Source of the DNA: Oxalobacteraceae bacterium
Lineage (GTDB): Bacteria; Pseudomonadota; Gammaproteobacteria; Burkholderiales; Burkholderiaceae_D
Length of the DNA: 41,202 nt
NCBI GenBank assembly: GCA_013284265.1
Contig: JABTBR010000058.1
Coordinates: 1 to 41,202 of the forward strand
Direction: 5' to 3'
In this document: positions 25,725 through 33,677 of the stretch, one piece after another
Layout: the number at the start of each line of letters is the position of its first letter
Numbering within the stretch: position 1 is the stretch's first letter
Made by a program: the position numbers and the translations under genes
Notes under the pieces: generated by a model
The model's input: only the letters and a program-made list of their open reading frames with translations
What the model was told of the DNA's origin: nothing
The model's database searches: none

Positions 25725-26507
25725 CTACACGGCGGAAGCATCGGTGCTGCCGAAAAAGTCGGACAGGTTGCGCACGGAAAAAATATTGCGGTGTGCCTCT
25801 TTCGAAACGGGCGCGGCCTTGACCAGCTTGTCCAGCAGCAACTGGTTGGCCACCCGCTTGGTCTTCTGGAAGGCGGTCTCGGGATAGGCCGCCAGCCGGT
25901 GGGCGGCGCCGATCGTGCTGTTGAGCACGGCGCTGGCTTCGACCACTTCATTGACCAGCCCGTAACTCTGGGCGCGCGCGGCCGGGATCTGGCTGCCGCC
26001 GTAGACGATCTCGCGCATCAGGTTGAAGGTGCCCAGCTCGCGCAAGATCGTGACCCCCACCGGCGAACCGACGCCATGGTTCAGGCCCGGCAGGCGGAAG
26101 CTGGCGCTCTCGGCCATCAGGCGCCAGTCGAACATCATGGCCAGCTGGAAACTCATGCCGGTGGCGATGCCGTCGATGGCGGCCACGCTGGGCTTGTTGA
26201 GCCGCAACACGGTCGCATACAGGTCGGTGATGCCGTCGACCCATAGGTCGACCTGGGCCGCGCTCGACAGGCGCAGCGTTTCCGGGCACAGCTCGGCCGG
26301 CTCCTGCTGCTGCGCCGAACCGATGCACAGGGCGATCGCGCGCACCTGCTCGTCGGCGTCGGCGCGCCGCAGCGCGGCCTTCAGGGCCGCCTCGAAAGCC
26401 GGCGTGAAGCTGTTGTGCTGGCTTTCGGAGGCGATCTGGATCACGCGCACGCCGGCGCGGTCGAACTCGATGGGGGCGGGCATGGGCTTGGGCAGCGGCT
26501 CAGGCAT
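25725..26507 (-). CDS. Diverged CarB-like crotonase paralogue lacking catalytic Glu
   Basis: This 260-residue crotonase homologue lies beside the intact CarB-like gene. Aligned without gaps to CarB from memory (offset ten), it keeps Trp89, Met118, Gln121 and His239. The catalytic Glu is replaced by Gly141 (LPGLNHGVG against MPELKHGIG), and the oxyanion loop GGDFNEV is replaced by AELCPET (71-77). Carboxymethylproline synthase activity by the usual mechanism is therefore unlikely. It could be a partner subunit in a mixed trimer, bind a different thioester, or be losing function, though the frame is complete. It starts two bases after the synthetase stop, so it is translationally coupled. A later start at Met9 is possible. 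Confidence 0.85.
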   Translation of the reverse strand: MPEPLPKPMPAPIEFDRAGVRVIQIASESQHNSFTPAFEAALKAALRRADADEQVRAIALCIGSAQQQEPAELCPETLRLSSAAQVDLWVDGITDLYATVLRLNKPSVAAIDGIATGMSFQLAMMFDWRLMAESASFRLPGLNHGVGSPVGVTILRELGTFNLMREIVYGGSQIPAARAQSYGLVNEVVEASAVLNSTIGAAHRLAAYPETAFQKTKRVANQLLLDKLVKAAPVSKEAHRNIFSVRNLSDFFGSTDASAV

Positions 26508-26509
26508 GA

Positions 26510-28051
26510 TCAGGCGCTCTTGATGTCGCGCGCGAAGCGCTCCATCAGTTCGGCCGCGCCGGTGGTCCACGGTGTCTTGCCGTTTTCCAGGAATTCGCGG
26601 TAGACGAAGTAGCTGAAGCGCGATTTCAGGTCGTAGCGCTCGACGTCGATGCCCAGCTTGTTGGCGAACATGCGGTTGATCGACGAGCCTTCGTGGATGC
26701 CGATCTTCTTGCGCCAGATGATGTTGTGCGGCAGCAGATCCTCGTCGGCCGCGTACTCGCGCAGCGCGACCTTGACCTCGTCGTTCGACACTTTCAGGCT
26801 CGGGCACAGGTCCAGGCAGAAACCGATCAGGCGGTTGCTCCAGAACGGGTGGCGTACCTGCATGCCGTAGTGCTGGGCGCCGAAGTTGCTGAACTCGCCG
26901 GTGCAGCGGGTGCGGTAGACCTGCTCCCACAGCACCAGGTTGGCCGCGCGCGACGGTTCCTGCAGCGGCAGCACGCCGCCGAACAGCAGGTCGGAGCCGT
27001 AGCCGGTGATCAGGGTGTCGACCATGCCCTCGGTCTTGCGGTACAGGGCCAGAAGCGGCGCCTGGATCTCGGCCGACAGGCCGTCGTAGATTTCGTTGTA
27101 GTAGACCGCTTCCACCAGGCCGGTCAGCACGTCGTCGTCGCTGAGCAGGAATTCCTTGTGCTTGGTGCCGAGGTGGTTCGCGACCTGGGCGGCGAATTCG
27201 AATTCGTTCGACAGTTCGGTGCCGATCGAGAAGGTCGACAGTTCGCTCAGCGACTGCTTGGCCAGCGCGGTGACCAGGCTGGAATCGAGGCCGCCCGACA
27301 GCGGGATGCCGACCCGGCCGGCGCCGCTGACGCACTGCTCGACCGAGGAGCGCATCAGGGTGTCGATCAGGCGCAGCGCCTGTGGCTGCGACAGCACGCG
27401 GTCGCGCTGGGGACGGAAGGCGTGGAACAGGCTGCTCTCGAGCAGGGGCATGCCGTAGCCGTCGCTGCCGACCTTGAGCACTTCGCCCGGCTTGACCTTG
27501 CGCACATTGCTGACCGGGGAGTAGTTATCGGCGCGCAGTTCCGGCGCCACCAGTTTCTGGGCGCTGCTGAACTCGGGCACGAAGCGGCTGCAGGCGCGCA
27601 GCAGCTTGATCTCGGAGGCGATCCAGGGCTGGGCCAGCAGCGTGACGTAGCAGGGCATCATGCCGTTGACGTCGGTGAAGGCGCTGATGCTATTGGTTTC
27701 CTTGTTCACCAGCAGGCCGACGAAGCTGCCCTCGACCAGCGCCAGCGCCGAGGCGCCCAGTTCGCGGATGGCCAGGTGCACCAGTTCGGCGTCGCTGGCG
27801 GTCAGGGCCAGGCTGTCGTACATGCACAGCACGGAGACCAGCTGGGCGCGATTGAGCACGTCGCCGATCAGCACCAGGGTCTTGTCGGCCACCAGGGTCG
27901 ACACCTGCACGGCACGCGCGACCGGGCCGGTATGCACGGCCACGCTCCACGGGCCGGCGTCGATGACGCCATTTTTCCATCCGAACTCGCCCACGGCATG
28001 GTGCAGGGCGGCGCGTTCAGCGCTGGGGGCGGCGATAAAAGAGAAGGACAT
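26510..28051 (-). CDS. Carbapenam/beta-lactam synthetase (CarA/BLS-like asparagine-synthetase fold)
   Basis: This 513-residue protein has the two-domain fold of class B asparagine synthetase, but the N-terminus (MSFSFIAAPS) lacks the glutaminase Cys2, as in BLS (clavulanate) and CarA (carbapenem), which close a beta-lactam with ATP. The PP-loop is SGGLDSS (252-258). Alignment to S. clavuligerus BLS from memory places its catalytic Tyr348 at Tyr351 (LITGYGSDLLFGG), Glu382 at Glu386 (equal spacing to the HPFW/HPYW motif) and Lys443 at Lys449 (KIGIHEGSS against KLGVHEGSG). Length is also close (BLS and CarA are a little over 500). ATG 28051 is chosen by homology. It lies between an AMP-ligase and two CarB-like genes. 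The likely substrate is a carboxymethylproline or derivative; amide formation on another substrate is the alternative. Confidence 0.88.
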   Translation of the reverse strand: MSFSFIAAPSAERAALHHAVGEFGWKNGVIDAGPWSVAVHTGPVARAVQVSTLVADKTLVLIGDVLNRAQLVSVLCMYDSLALTASDAELVHLAIRELGASALALVEGSFVGLLVNKETNSISAFTDVNGMMPCYVTLLAQPWIASEIKLLRACSRFVPEFSSAQKLVAPELRADNYSPVSNVRKVKPGEVLKVGSDGYGMPLLESSLFHAFRPQRDRVLSQPQALRLIDTLMRSSVEQCVSGAGRVGIPLSGGLDSSLVTALAKQSLSELSTFSIGTELSNEFEFAAQVANHLGTKHKEFLLSDDDVLTGLVEAVYYNEIYDGLSAEIQAPLLALYRKTEGMVDTLITGYGSDLLFGGVLPLQEPSRAANLVLWEQVYRTRCTGEFSNFGAQHYGMQVRHPFWSNRLIGFCLDLCPSLKVSNDEVKVALREYAADEDLLPHNIIWRKKIGIHEGSSINRMFANKLGIDVERYDLKSRFSYFVYREFLENGKTPWTTGAAELMERFARDIKSA

Positions 28052-28073
28052 GGTAGTTGCTTTCGTGTAAAGG

Positions 28074-29609
28074 TCAGGCGCGCGCGGGCGCCGCGTTGGT
28101 GGGAGCGGCGGCCTGTTCGGCCAGCCGGCGCAGTGCATCGAGCTGGACTTTGCCCAGGCCGGTGCGGGGAATGGTGTCGACAAACAGGTAATGCGTGGGC
28201 AGCTTGTGGCCGGCCAGGCTGGCCGCCAGATAGGTGTGCATGGTGCTGGCGCTGGGGGCCTCGCCACGGGCCTGGATCACGGCCACGATGCGTTCGCCGA
28301 AGCGGGCGTCCTGCAGGCCCAGCACGGCCGCTTCCTGCACCTGCGGATGGCTGCCGCAGGCCTGCTCCACTTCGGCCGGGTCGACCTTGTTGCCGCCCAC
28401 GTTGATGAAGCGCGATTTGCGGCCCTTGATGGCGAAGCCGTGCGGATCGTGGGCCACCAGGTCCTGGGTCCACAGCCAGCCGTCGCGGAACATCAGTTGC
28501 TCGGCTTCGGGGGACTTCAGGTAGCCGCGCGCCATGCCCGGGCCGCGCACCACCAGTTCGCCGGTGCCGGCTGCGCCGGCGCCGATCTGGCGGCCATCGT
28601 CGTCCAGCACGCGGCCTTCGACGGCGGCCACGTAGTCGCCGGCACAGCCGAGCGCCGCGCCCTGTTCCTTGAGCAGCAGGATGCAGCCGATCTCGGACAT
28701 GCCATAGCCCTGGTTGAGCGAGCGGCCGAAGCTTTCCCGGAAGCGGATCGCGGTCTCATCCGACAGCGGCGCGCTGGCCGAGATGATGTAGCGCAGCGAG
28801 TCCAGCTTGACCTTGTCGCGCGCGACGGTGTCGAGTATCAGCTCGTACATATACGGCAGCGAGCTGAAAATGGTGACCCGCTGGTCCGCCCACAGGCCGA
28901 CGATGCGGCGCGGCGTCAGGCGCGTCAGGTCCGGCGCCACCACCTTGCCGCCCGCGTAGAGCTGGGGCAGCATCAGCATGTCGATGCCGTGGCAGTGCGA
29001 CAGCGTCAGCGTGCACAGGGTGACGTCGGTTTCGGTCAGGTCGACGGTGTCTATCCAGGAGACGATGCGGTGCCAGATCTGCTCCTGGGTGCAGACGATG
29101 GCCTTGGGCAGGCCCATGCTGCCGGAGCTGGTGTGGACCACGAAGTCGCCGGCCAGGTAGTGACAGTCGCCGCTGCGCCAGTCGTCCAGCAGGGGCGCCA
29201 CTTGCAGCGGTGAGGCCGCGCCGCTGCTGGCGGCCACGCCGCTGCCGGCGGCAATGGCCTGGCTGGCGGCGGAAGCCGGCGTCAGTTCGGCGGCGCTGTA
29301 CAGCAGATGGGTCACGTCGCCCGCGTGGGTCAGCGCACGCAGGTCGCCCGGCTTGAGGCGCGGATCGAGCAGCACGATGCGGCGGTTCGCGCCGGCGGCG
29401 CCCAGGTAGGCGGCCATGAAATCGATCGGCTGGTGGATGCACAGGCCCAGCGTGGCGCCGGCATCGAGCGTGGCCAGCGCGTCCAGCGCGGCGGCGCAGG
29501 CGCGCGCCTGCGCGCACAGGTCCGCGTAGCTGATCTGGCGTTGTTCCGACACGATCGCGATGCGCTCGCGGTGCGCCGCCGCGACGGCGTCTAGCTTGTC
29601 TAAGAGCAT
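28074..29609 (-). CDS. AMP-dependent acyl/aryl (or amino acid) ligase, ANL superfamily
   Basis: This 511-residue adenylating enzyme has motifs in order: a diverged P-loop HTSSGSMGLPKAIV (159-172, in place of YTSGSTGxPKG), SASAPLS (278-284), NQGYGMSEIG (299-308), GRKSRFINVGGNKVDPAEVE (396-415) and RTGLGK with the catalytic Lys487. Substrate specificity cannot be read with confidence; it is shorter and lacks the FAAL-type insertion of the ligase at 1098. The ACP gene lies 21 bases upstream in the same operon, so the natural reading is that this ligase loads that ACP. The next gene, the beta-lactam synthetase homologue, starts 22 bases after its stop. Confidence 0.88.
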   Translation of the reverse strand: MLLDKLDAVAAAHRERIAIVSEQRQISYADLCAQARACAAALDALATLDAGATLGLCIHQPIDFMAAYLGAAGANRRIVLLDPRLKPGDLRALTHAGDVTHLLYSAAELTPASAASQAIAAGSGVAASSGAASPLQVAPLLDDWRSGDCHYLAGDFVVHTSSGSMGLPKAIVCTQEQIWHRIVSWIDTVDLTETDVTLCTLTLSHCHGIDMLMLPQLYAGGKVVAPDLTRLTPRRIVGLWADQRVTIFSSLPYMYELILDTVARDKVKLDSLRYIISASAPLSDETAIRFRESFGRSLNQGYGMSEIGCILLLKEQGAALGCAGDYVAAVEGRVLDDDGRQIGAGAAGTGELVVRGPGMARGYLKSPEAEQLMFRDGWLWTQDLVAHDPHGFAIKGRKSRFINVGGNKVDPAEVEQACGSHPQVQEAAVLGLQDARFGERIVAVIQARGEAPSASTMHTYLAASLAGHKLPTHYLFVDTIPRTGLGKVQLDALRRLAEQAAAPTNAAPARA

Positions 29610-29630
29610 GGTGGGGGCTTTCGGTTGGGG

Positions 29631-29933
29631 TCAGGCGGGAGTGGGGGTCAACTCGGAGGTCAACTCGGGAGCCAGCTCGGCGGCCGCCTCGGCGGCGGCG
29701 GCGCACAGGCGGTGCAGGCCAAGCAGGGTGCGGTAATCCTCGGCGACGGTGACCATGCCGAAGATGTCCAGATCGAAGCGCTGCTCGATCGCGCCGAACA
29801 GCTGCATCATCGCCAGCGAATCGAAGCCCAGTTCGATCAAGTCCCGCTCTTCGAAATCATCGAGGCCGGCGAGCGCATTCGGCAGCAATTCGCGCGCCAT
29901 CTCCTTCAGTTGGTCCAGCGATACTTGTGTCAT
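29631..29933 (-). CDS. Stand-alone acyl carrier protein
   Basis: This 100-residue carrier protein has the phosphopantetheine motif IELGFDSLAMMQL with Ser39, followed by helix III features QRFDLDIFG. The C-terminal 25 residues are an Ala/Glu/Leu/Thr low-complexity tail encoded by near-repeats (GAACT/GAGTT). ATG 29933 (MTQVSLDQLK) is chosen because homology starts there; an upstream in-frame ATG would run into the long inverted repeat. It is the first gene of the - strand operon and is likely the partner of the ligase that follows and of the condensation-like acyltransferase across the divergent promoter. Confidence 0.92.
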   Translation of the reverse strand: MTQVSLDQLKEMARELLPNALAGLDDFEERDLIELGFDSLAMMQLFGAIEQRFDLDIFGMVTVAEDYRTLLGLHRLCAAAAEAAAELAPELTSELTPTPA

Positions 29934-30007
29934 GTCTTTACCCGTTTTGCGTCGATATGGAGTGGTCCAGGCGGCCAACGCCGGCAGCACCGGCCCTGGC
30001 CGCGGCA

Positions 30008-30143
30008 GCAGCACTATCGGCCGCGCTGGCGCCAGCGTCCAGATGCAAAAGGGCATGTGACTTTGGTCAGCACATTTGTCATGACCCGGTCACATTGCCT
30101 TTTGCATCTGGACGCCTGGCGCGGCGGCAGCCGATAGTGCTGC
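30008..30143. repeat. Long imperfect inverted repeat in the divergent ACP/dioxygenase promoter region
   Basis: Arms 30008-30061 and 30089-30143 are complementary around a 27-base centre. Three exact blocks are conserved: 14 bases (30008-30021 with 30130-30143, containing GATAGT), 18 bases (30035-30052 with 30098-30115) and 7 bases (30055-30061 with 30089-30095). The bases between the first two blocks differ (13 against 14). The centre has a palindrome GTCATGAC (30078-30085). Both divergent operons therefore begin with nearly the same sequence, and each arm has a candidate -10 (GATAGT) 18 or 19 bases after CTGGAC. Functional parts are inferred; the repeat itself is plain. Confidence 0.85.
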
Positions 30144-30194
30144 CTGCCCGAGCCGCAGCAAGCGCTCCCCGATTTTTCTATTAACGGACAAAAA

Positions 30195-31058
30195 ATGACA
30201 ACTGTGATGGATCGCCCTCCGCAAGACGGCGCCGCGGCGGCGCTGACGACGGACCCCGGCTTCGGCCGCATCAGGCAGGCGCCCGCTGGCCGCCTGCCCG
30301 CCTGGAACGACGCGCTGCACCGCGAGCTGCTGGAGCATTCCTGGCTGATCTACCGTGGCGTGGAGCTGCGCAACAGCGAAGAGCTGCTGAACTACGGCAG
30401 CGCCGCAGGCGAGCCGCTGACCTATGCCTTCGGCCAGATCTTCGAACTGAAGGCGGCCGGCACCAAGGACGGCAAGACCCAGTTGTCCGACCGCGCCATG
30501 TCGATCCACCAGGATTCGGTGCTGCCCGAGGAATTCGCCGACCTGGTGATGATGTATGTGTGGTCGGCCCCGGCCACCGGCGGCGAGTCGCTGTTGTGCG
30601 ATAACCGCAAATTCCTCACCTTGCTGGAGCAGCGCGATCCGGAGCTGTACGCCTTCTTCATCCATGCGCGGGTGCTGTATAAAAACCACACCGGCAACTA
30701 CTACGCCGGTACCGACATGGTCGACTGGATCAACAAGCCGACCATGCGCAAGCATCCGCTGCTGGGCACGATGACACCCTTCTTCGCCTTCAATCCGCTG
30801 GGCGACCCGGACTGCAATTTCACCGCCCGCTTCGAAGGCCTGTCGATCGAAGACAGCGACGACAAGATGCGCCGGCTCGATGCGCTGATGCGCAGCCCGG
30901 AAGTGATGGTGCAGCATGTGCTGCATCCGGGCGATGTGATCATCTTCGACAATCTGCTGGTGTCGCATGGCCGCAACGCCTTCAACACCGTGGGCCAGCC
31001 GCGCCATCTGAGCCGGGTCCAGATCGGCCTGCGCGAGCCGCTGGCGCTGGCCAGCTGA
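30195..31058 (+). CDS. TauD/CarC-like Fe(II)/2-oxoglutarate-dependent dioxygenase
   Basis: This 287-residue enzyme has the TauD/TfdA-type facial triad: H105-x-D107 (MSIHQDSVLPEE) and His258 (DNLLVSHGRNAF), with a downstream arginine (Arg270 or Arg274) expected to bind 2-oxoglutarate. Length resembles CarC (273), which epimerises and desaturates carbapenams, but similarity to CarC itself is only at the fold and motif level. It is the first gene of the + strand operon, opposite the ACP, and its stop overlaps the next start (ATGA). Given a CarA/CarB-like pair next door, a CarC-like role or another oxidation such as hydroxylation is plausible. The ribosome binding site is a weak GGAC before ATG 30195. 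Confidence 0.88.
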   Translation: MTTVMDRPPQDGAAAALTTDPGFGRIRQAPAGRLPAWNDALHRELLEHSWLIYRGVELRNSEELLNYGSAAGEPLTYAFGQIFELKAAGTKDGKTQLSDRAMSIHQDSVLPEEFADLVMMYVWSAPATGGESLLCDNRKFLTLLEQRDPELYAFFIHARVLYKNHTGNYYAGTDMVDWINKPTMRKHPLLGTMTPFFAFNPLGDPDCNFTARFEGLSIEDSDDKMRRLDALMRSPEVMVQHVLHPGDVIIFDNLLVSHGRNAFNTVGQPRHLSRVQIGLREPLALAS

Positions 31059-32341
31059 TGACTGCCATGACCACCACCACCTTGCGCCCGCTGGGCGCGA
31101 TGGAGACGCGCATGGCGCTGATGCATCGCGAACTGCACGGCACCAACCAGGGCTGCCAGATCTGCCGGCTGGACGGAGCTGTTCCCAGCCATGCCATCTG
31201 GGCCGCCGCCGCCGAGCTGTTCCACTCGTATCAGGCGCTGCGCTGCGCCATCGTCGAGCAGGATGGCGTGCTGCACTTCGCCGAGCATGGCAAGTTCGCG
31301 CGCATCCAGATCCTGGAACGCCTGCTGCATGCGGACGGCGATCCGGACGAGCAGCGCCAGCACGCCTTCGAGGAAGAGCTGAACCATCCGTTGGAGGAAA
31401 TCAGTTCGCTGTGGCGCCTGATGATAGTGCGCGGCCCGGCGCCGGCCGATGTGTCGCTGGTGCTGACCAGCCACCACGCCATCGTCGATGGCCTGGCCGG
31501 CTTCAATCTGATCGACGATCTGCTGAAAAAAATCGACCGCCAGCTGGGTGCGCCTCGCGGCGAGCCGGCAGGCGATGCGGCGCTCGATCCGGCCATCGAC
31601 CAGTTCCTGCTGCCTGCGCGCGAGCAGGCCGGCGTGGCGCCGCCCGCGGCGGCCGCCGGTGCCGCCTTCCGCCAGTTGGCGCCGGTATGGGCGCGCCGCA
31701 CCCGCAATGAGTATGTGGTGCTCAGCGGCGAAGAGTACGCCCAGCTGCAAAGCCAGGCCAGCGCCACCCGCCAGACCGTCAATTCCCTGCTGGGTGCGGC
31801 GCTGGCCAGTGCCGCCGTGGAGGTGGGCATGGCGACGACGCCCGTGCCGCTCAAGTCGGCCGTGTCGCTGCGCCATGTGGCCCCGGCCACGGCAAGGCTG
31901 GGCTGCTATATCGGCGTGGCCGATGCCGGCCTGGCGCTGGAGCAGCCGCTGGACGTGGTGGCCAAGGACTATGAAACCCAGCTGTTCGTGCGCATCGGCC
32001 GCCAGTGCATGCGCCGCAGCACGGTGCGGCCGGAGGCGCTGCTGGCCACCATCGCCCAGGGGCTGGAAAGCACGTCCTTCAGCGCCGGCATCGGCCTGAC
32101 CTTCCCCGGCACCATCGCCCTGTCGGGCCGCTTCGAGCATTTCGCCGTGCGCAGTTACGACGCGGCGGCGAACCGGGTCGGCGGCAATCTGGCCGTGGTG
32201 GCGACGGTGATCGGTTTTCACGATCAACTGACCTTGGGCCTGGCTTTTGTGGAGCCGCTGATCGAGCGTGCCACCGTGGCAGCGCTGGGCAGCGCCGTGC
32301 GTGCCATTTTGCTCGACTACGCCGTCATGGCGGAGGCCTGA
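31058..32341 (+). CDS. Condensation-domain/PapA-like acyltransferase
   Basis: This 427-residue free-standing protein belongs to the CoA/carrier-dependent acyltransferase superfamily. The active-site motif is SHHAIVDGLAG (HHxxxDG at 139-145), and the N-terminal segment PLGAMETRMALMHRELHGTN resembles PapA and alcohol-acyltransferase-like condensation proteins. No adenylation or carrier domain is attached. It would move an acyl group, probably from the ACP encoded across the promoter, onto an amine or hydroxyl acceptor. The start overlaps the dioxygenase stop by one base, so the two are coupled. Donor and acceptor are inference. Confidence 0.82.
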   Translation: MTAMTTTTLRPLGAMETRMALMHRELHGTNQGCQICRLDGAVPSHAIWAAAAELFHSYQALRCAIVEQDGVLHFAEHGKFARIQILERLLHADGDPDEQRQHAFEEELNHPLEEISSLWRLMIVRGPAPADVSLVLTSHHAIVDGLAGFNLIDDLLKKIDRQLGAPRGEPAGDAALDPAIDQFLLPAREQAGVAPPAAAAGAAFRQLAPVWARRTRNEYVVLSGEEYAQLQSQASATRQTVNSLLGAALASAAVEVGMATTPVPLKSAVSLRHVAPATARLGCYIGVADAGLALEQPLDVVAKDYETQLFVRIGRQCMRRSTVRPEALLATIAQGLESTSFSAGIGLTFPGTIALSGRFEHFAVRSYDAAANRVGGNLAVVATVIGFHDQLTLGLAFVEPLIERATVAALGSAVRAILLDYAVMAEA

Positions 32342-32342
32342 G

Positions 32343-32825
32343 ATGCCGGCTTCCATCGCGCCATTGCCCGCGGACGCGGCGGCAAACGAAGCAATGAACG
32401 AAGCAGTGAACGAAGCGGCGGAGCATGCCGCCAGTGTTACGCCGCTGCACACCGACGACGAGGCGCGCGCTTTCCTGGTCGCTTACCGGCGCGCCTTCGT
32501 CAGCCTGGAAACCGATGCCATCACCGCCTTCTACACGGTGCCCTGCATGGGCATCGGCGCGGGACTGGTCAAGGTACTGAGCAGCGCCGAAGAGATGCGC
32601 AGCAATTTCGGCGCCGTCACCGAGGTCTACCGTGCCGCCGGCGTGGTGGACATGGATTTCGATCTGATCTCGCAGCGCGAAGTGTCCGGCTTTGTGCTGG
32701 AACTGGAAGTGAAATGGCAGGTGTACCGGCCGCGCCGCCAGCGCTGGAAGATGGTGCACGTCACCTACATCCTGTGGCGCTCGCCCGATGGCCTGAAGAT
32801 CGCCAATGTGTACTGGCATAACTAA
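32343..32825 (+). CDS. NTF2/SnoaL-like small protein
   Basis: This 160-residue protein appears to have the cone-shaped NTF2-like fold: a helical start (EARAFLVAYRRAFVSLETDAITAFYTVPCMGIG) followed by strands VSGFVLELEVKWQVYR and WKMVHVTYILWRSPDGLKIANVYWHN. SnoaL-type members are polyketide cyclases or isomerases, and others are of unknown role. Residues about 15-26 (NEAMNEAVNEAA) come from a 12-base tandem repeat. The start ATG is one base after the previous stop. Function in the pathway is open. Confidence 0.65.
   Translation: MPASIAPLPADAAANEAMNEAVNEAAEHAASVTPLHTDDEARAFLVAYRRAFVSLETDAITAFYTVPCMGIGAGLVKVLSSAEEMRSNFGAVTEVYRAAGVVDMDFDLISQREVSGFVLELEVKWQVYRPRRQRWKMVHVTYILWRSPDGLKIANVYWHN
32385..32420 (+). 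repeat. Three tandem 12-base units in the NTF2-like gene
   Basis: The units are AACGAAGCAATG, AACGAAGCAGTG and AACGAAGCGGCG, encoding NEAM-NEAV-NEAA. This looks like slippage-derived duplication in a disordered N-terminus. Confidence 0.85.
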
Positions 32826-32894
32826 CACGCAATGAGCGCGCGCCCCGTACCAGCCTGGCGCCATTCATTCTCGCATCTGAAAAAAAGGGACACC

Positions 32895-33668
32895 ATGAAT
32901 ACCTCGTTCAACATCGTCGTGGGCGATGACTACGCCCATTTCGCCAATAGCAACAGCGGCGTGCTGACCGCTTCCGAGCTGCTGCGCCAGATCGACCAGC
33001 CGGACCGCTGGAGCGGCGCCGACCGCGTCGTACTCGGACAGGGCATGGCCGAAGCCACCCGCGCCGAACTGGTGGCGGCCCTGCGCGCGCGCCAGGTCGG
33101 GCTGGTGGAAGACCTGGATACGCTGGCGCCGCTGCAGCTGACCCACAAGCACCATCGTGAGAATGTGCTGATCACCGAGCCGCGCAATATCACGGCGCTG
33201 TGCTATCAGTTCAATCTGGTGCTCAATGAGATCAACGACCGCCTGTCCGATCACGTCACCGGCCAGCACGTGGGTGCGATGCTGCTGATGGAGGCGGCGC
33301 GCCAGGCCGTGGTGGCCTCGCTGGAATGCGAATATTCGCGCCACAGCGCGGTGCCGCTGGGCTTTGTGCTGGAGCGTTTCAATTCGCGCTTCGACAACTA
33401 TGTGTTCCCGCTGCCGACGGCGATGACCGTCACCATCGTCGAGCGCAGCGGCAAGCAGGACAAGAATGTCGCGGCCTCTCTGACCATCGTGTTCCAGCAG
33501 GCCGGCTTGCAGGTGTGCGAAATGCTGATGGACGTGACCCTGTTCGAGACCCAGGTGCTCGACAAGATCGAAAGCCGCAAGGCGCGCAAGAGCGTCGATG
33601 TGCTGCGGGCCCAGCTGCCGGCCGGTGTTGCCGATGCCGATGCCGCCGCTGTGCTGGCAGCAGCCTGA
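32895..33668 (+). CDS. AfsA-like (A-factor biosynthesis) hotdog-domain protein
   Basis: This 257-residue protein has the AfsA-type hotdog segment LTHKHHRENVLITEPRN and, later, GQHVGAMLLMEAARQAV and VPLGFVLERFNSRFDNYVFP. In Streptomyces, AfsA condenses a beta-ketoacyl-ACP with dihydroxyacetone phosphate for gamma-butyrolactone signals; AfsA-like proteins elsewhere also act in lipid and furan or butenolide synthesis. This copy is shorter than classic AfsA and appears to hold one clear hotdog. ATG 32895 has AGGGA upstream. It lies 69 bases after the previous gene in the same operon. No TetR-type butyrolactone receptor is present in the window, so a structural rather than signalling role seems more likely. 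Confidence 0.8.
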   Translation: MNTSFNIVVGDDYAHFANSNSGVLTASELLRQIDQPDRWSGADRVVLGQGMAEATRAELVAALRARQVGLVEDLDTLAPLQLTHKHHRENVLITEPRNITALCYQFNLVLNEINDRLSDHVTGQHVGAMLLMEAARQAVVASLECEYSRHSAVPLGFVLERFNSRFDNYVFPLPTAMTVTIVERSGKQDKNVAASLTIVFQQAGLQVCEMLMDVTLFETQVLDKIESRKARKSVDVLRAQLPAGVADADAAAVLAAA

Positions 33669-33677
33669 GGACGCGCC

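Noticed and set aside
26510..28051. Plain asparagine synthetase B
   Set aside because: There is no N-terminal Cys nucleophile, the BLS/CarA-type Tyr, Glu and Lys are present, and the neighbours are CarB-like.
32895..33668. Gamma-butyrolactone quorum-sensing system
   Set aside because: Only an AfsA-like protein is present; no TetR-type receptor gene is found in the window, so signalling is not supported.
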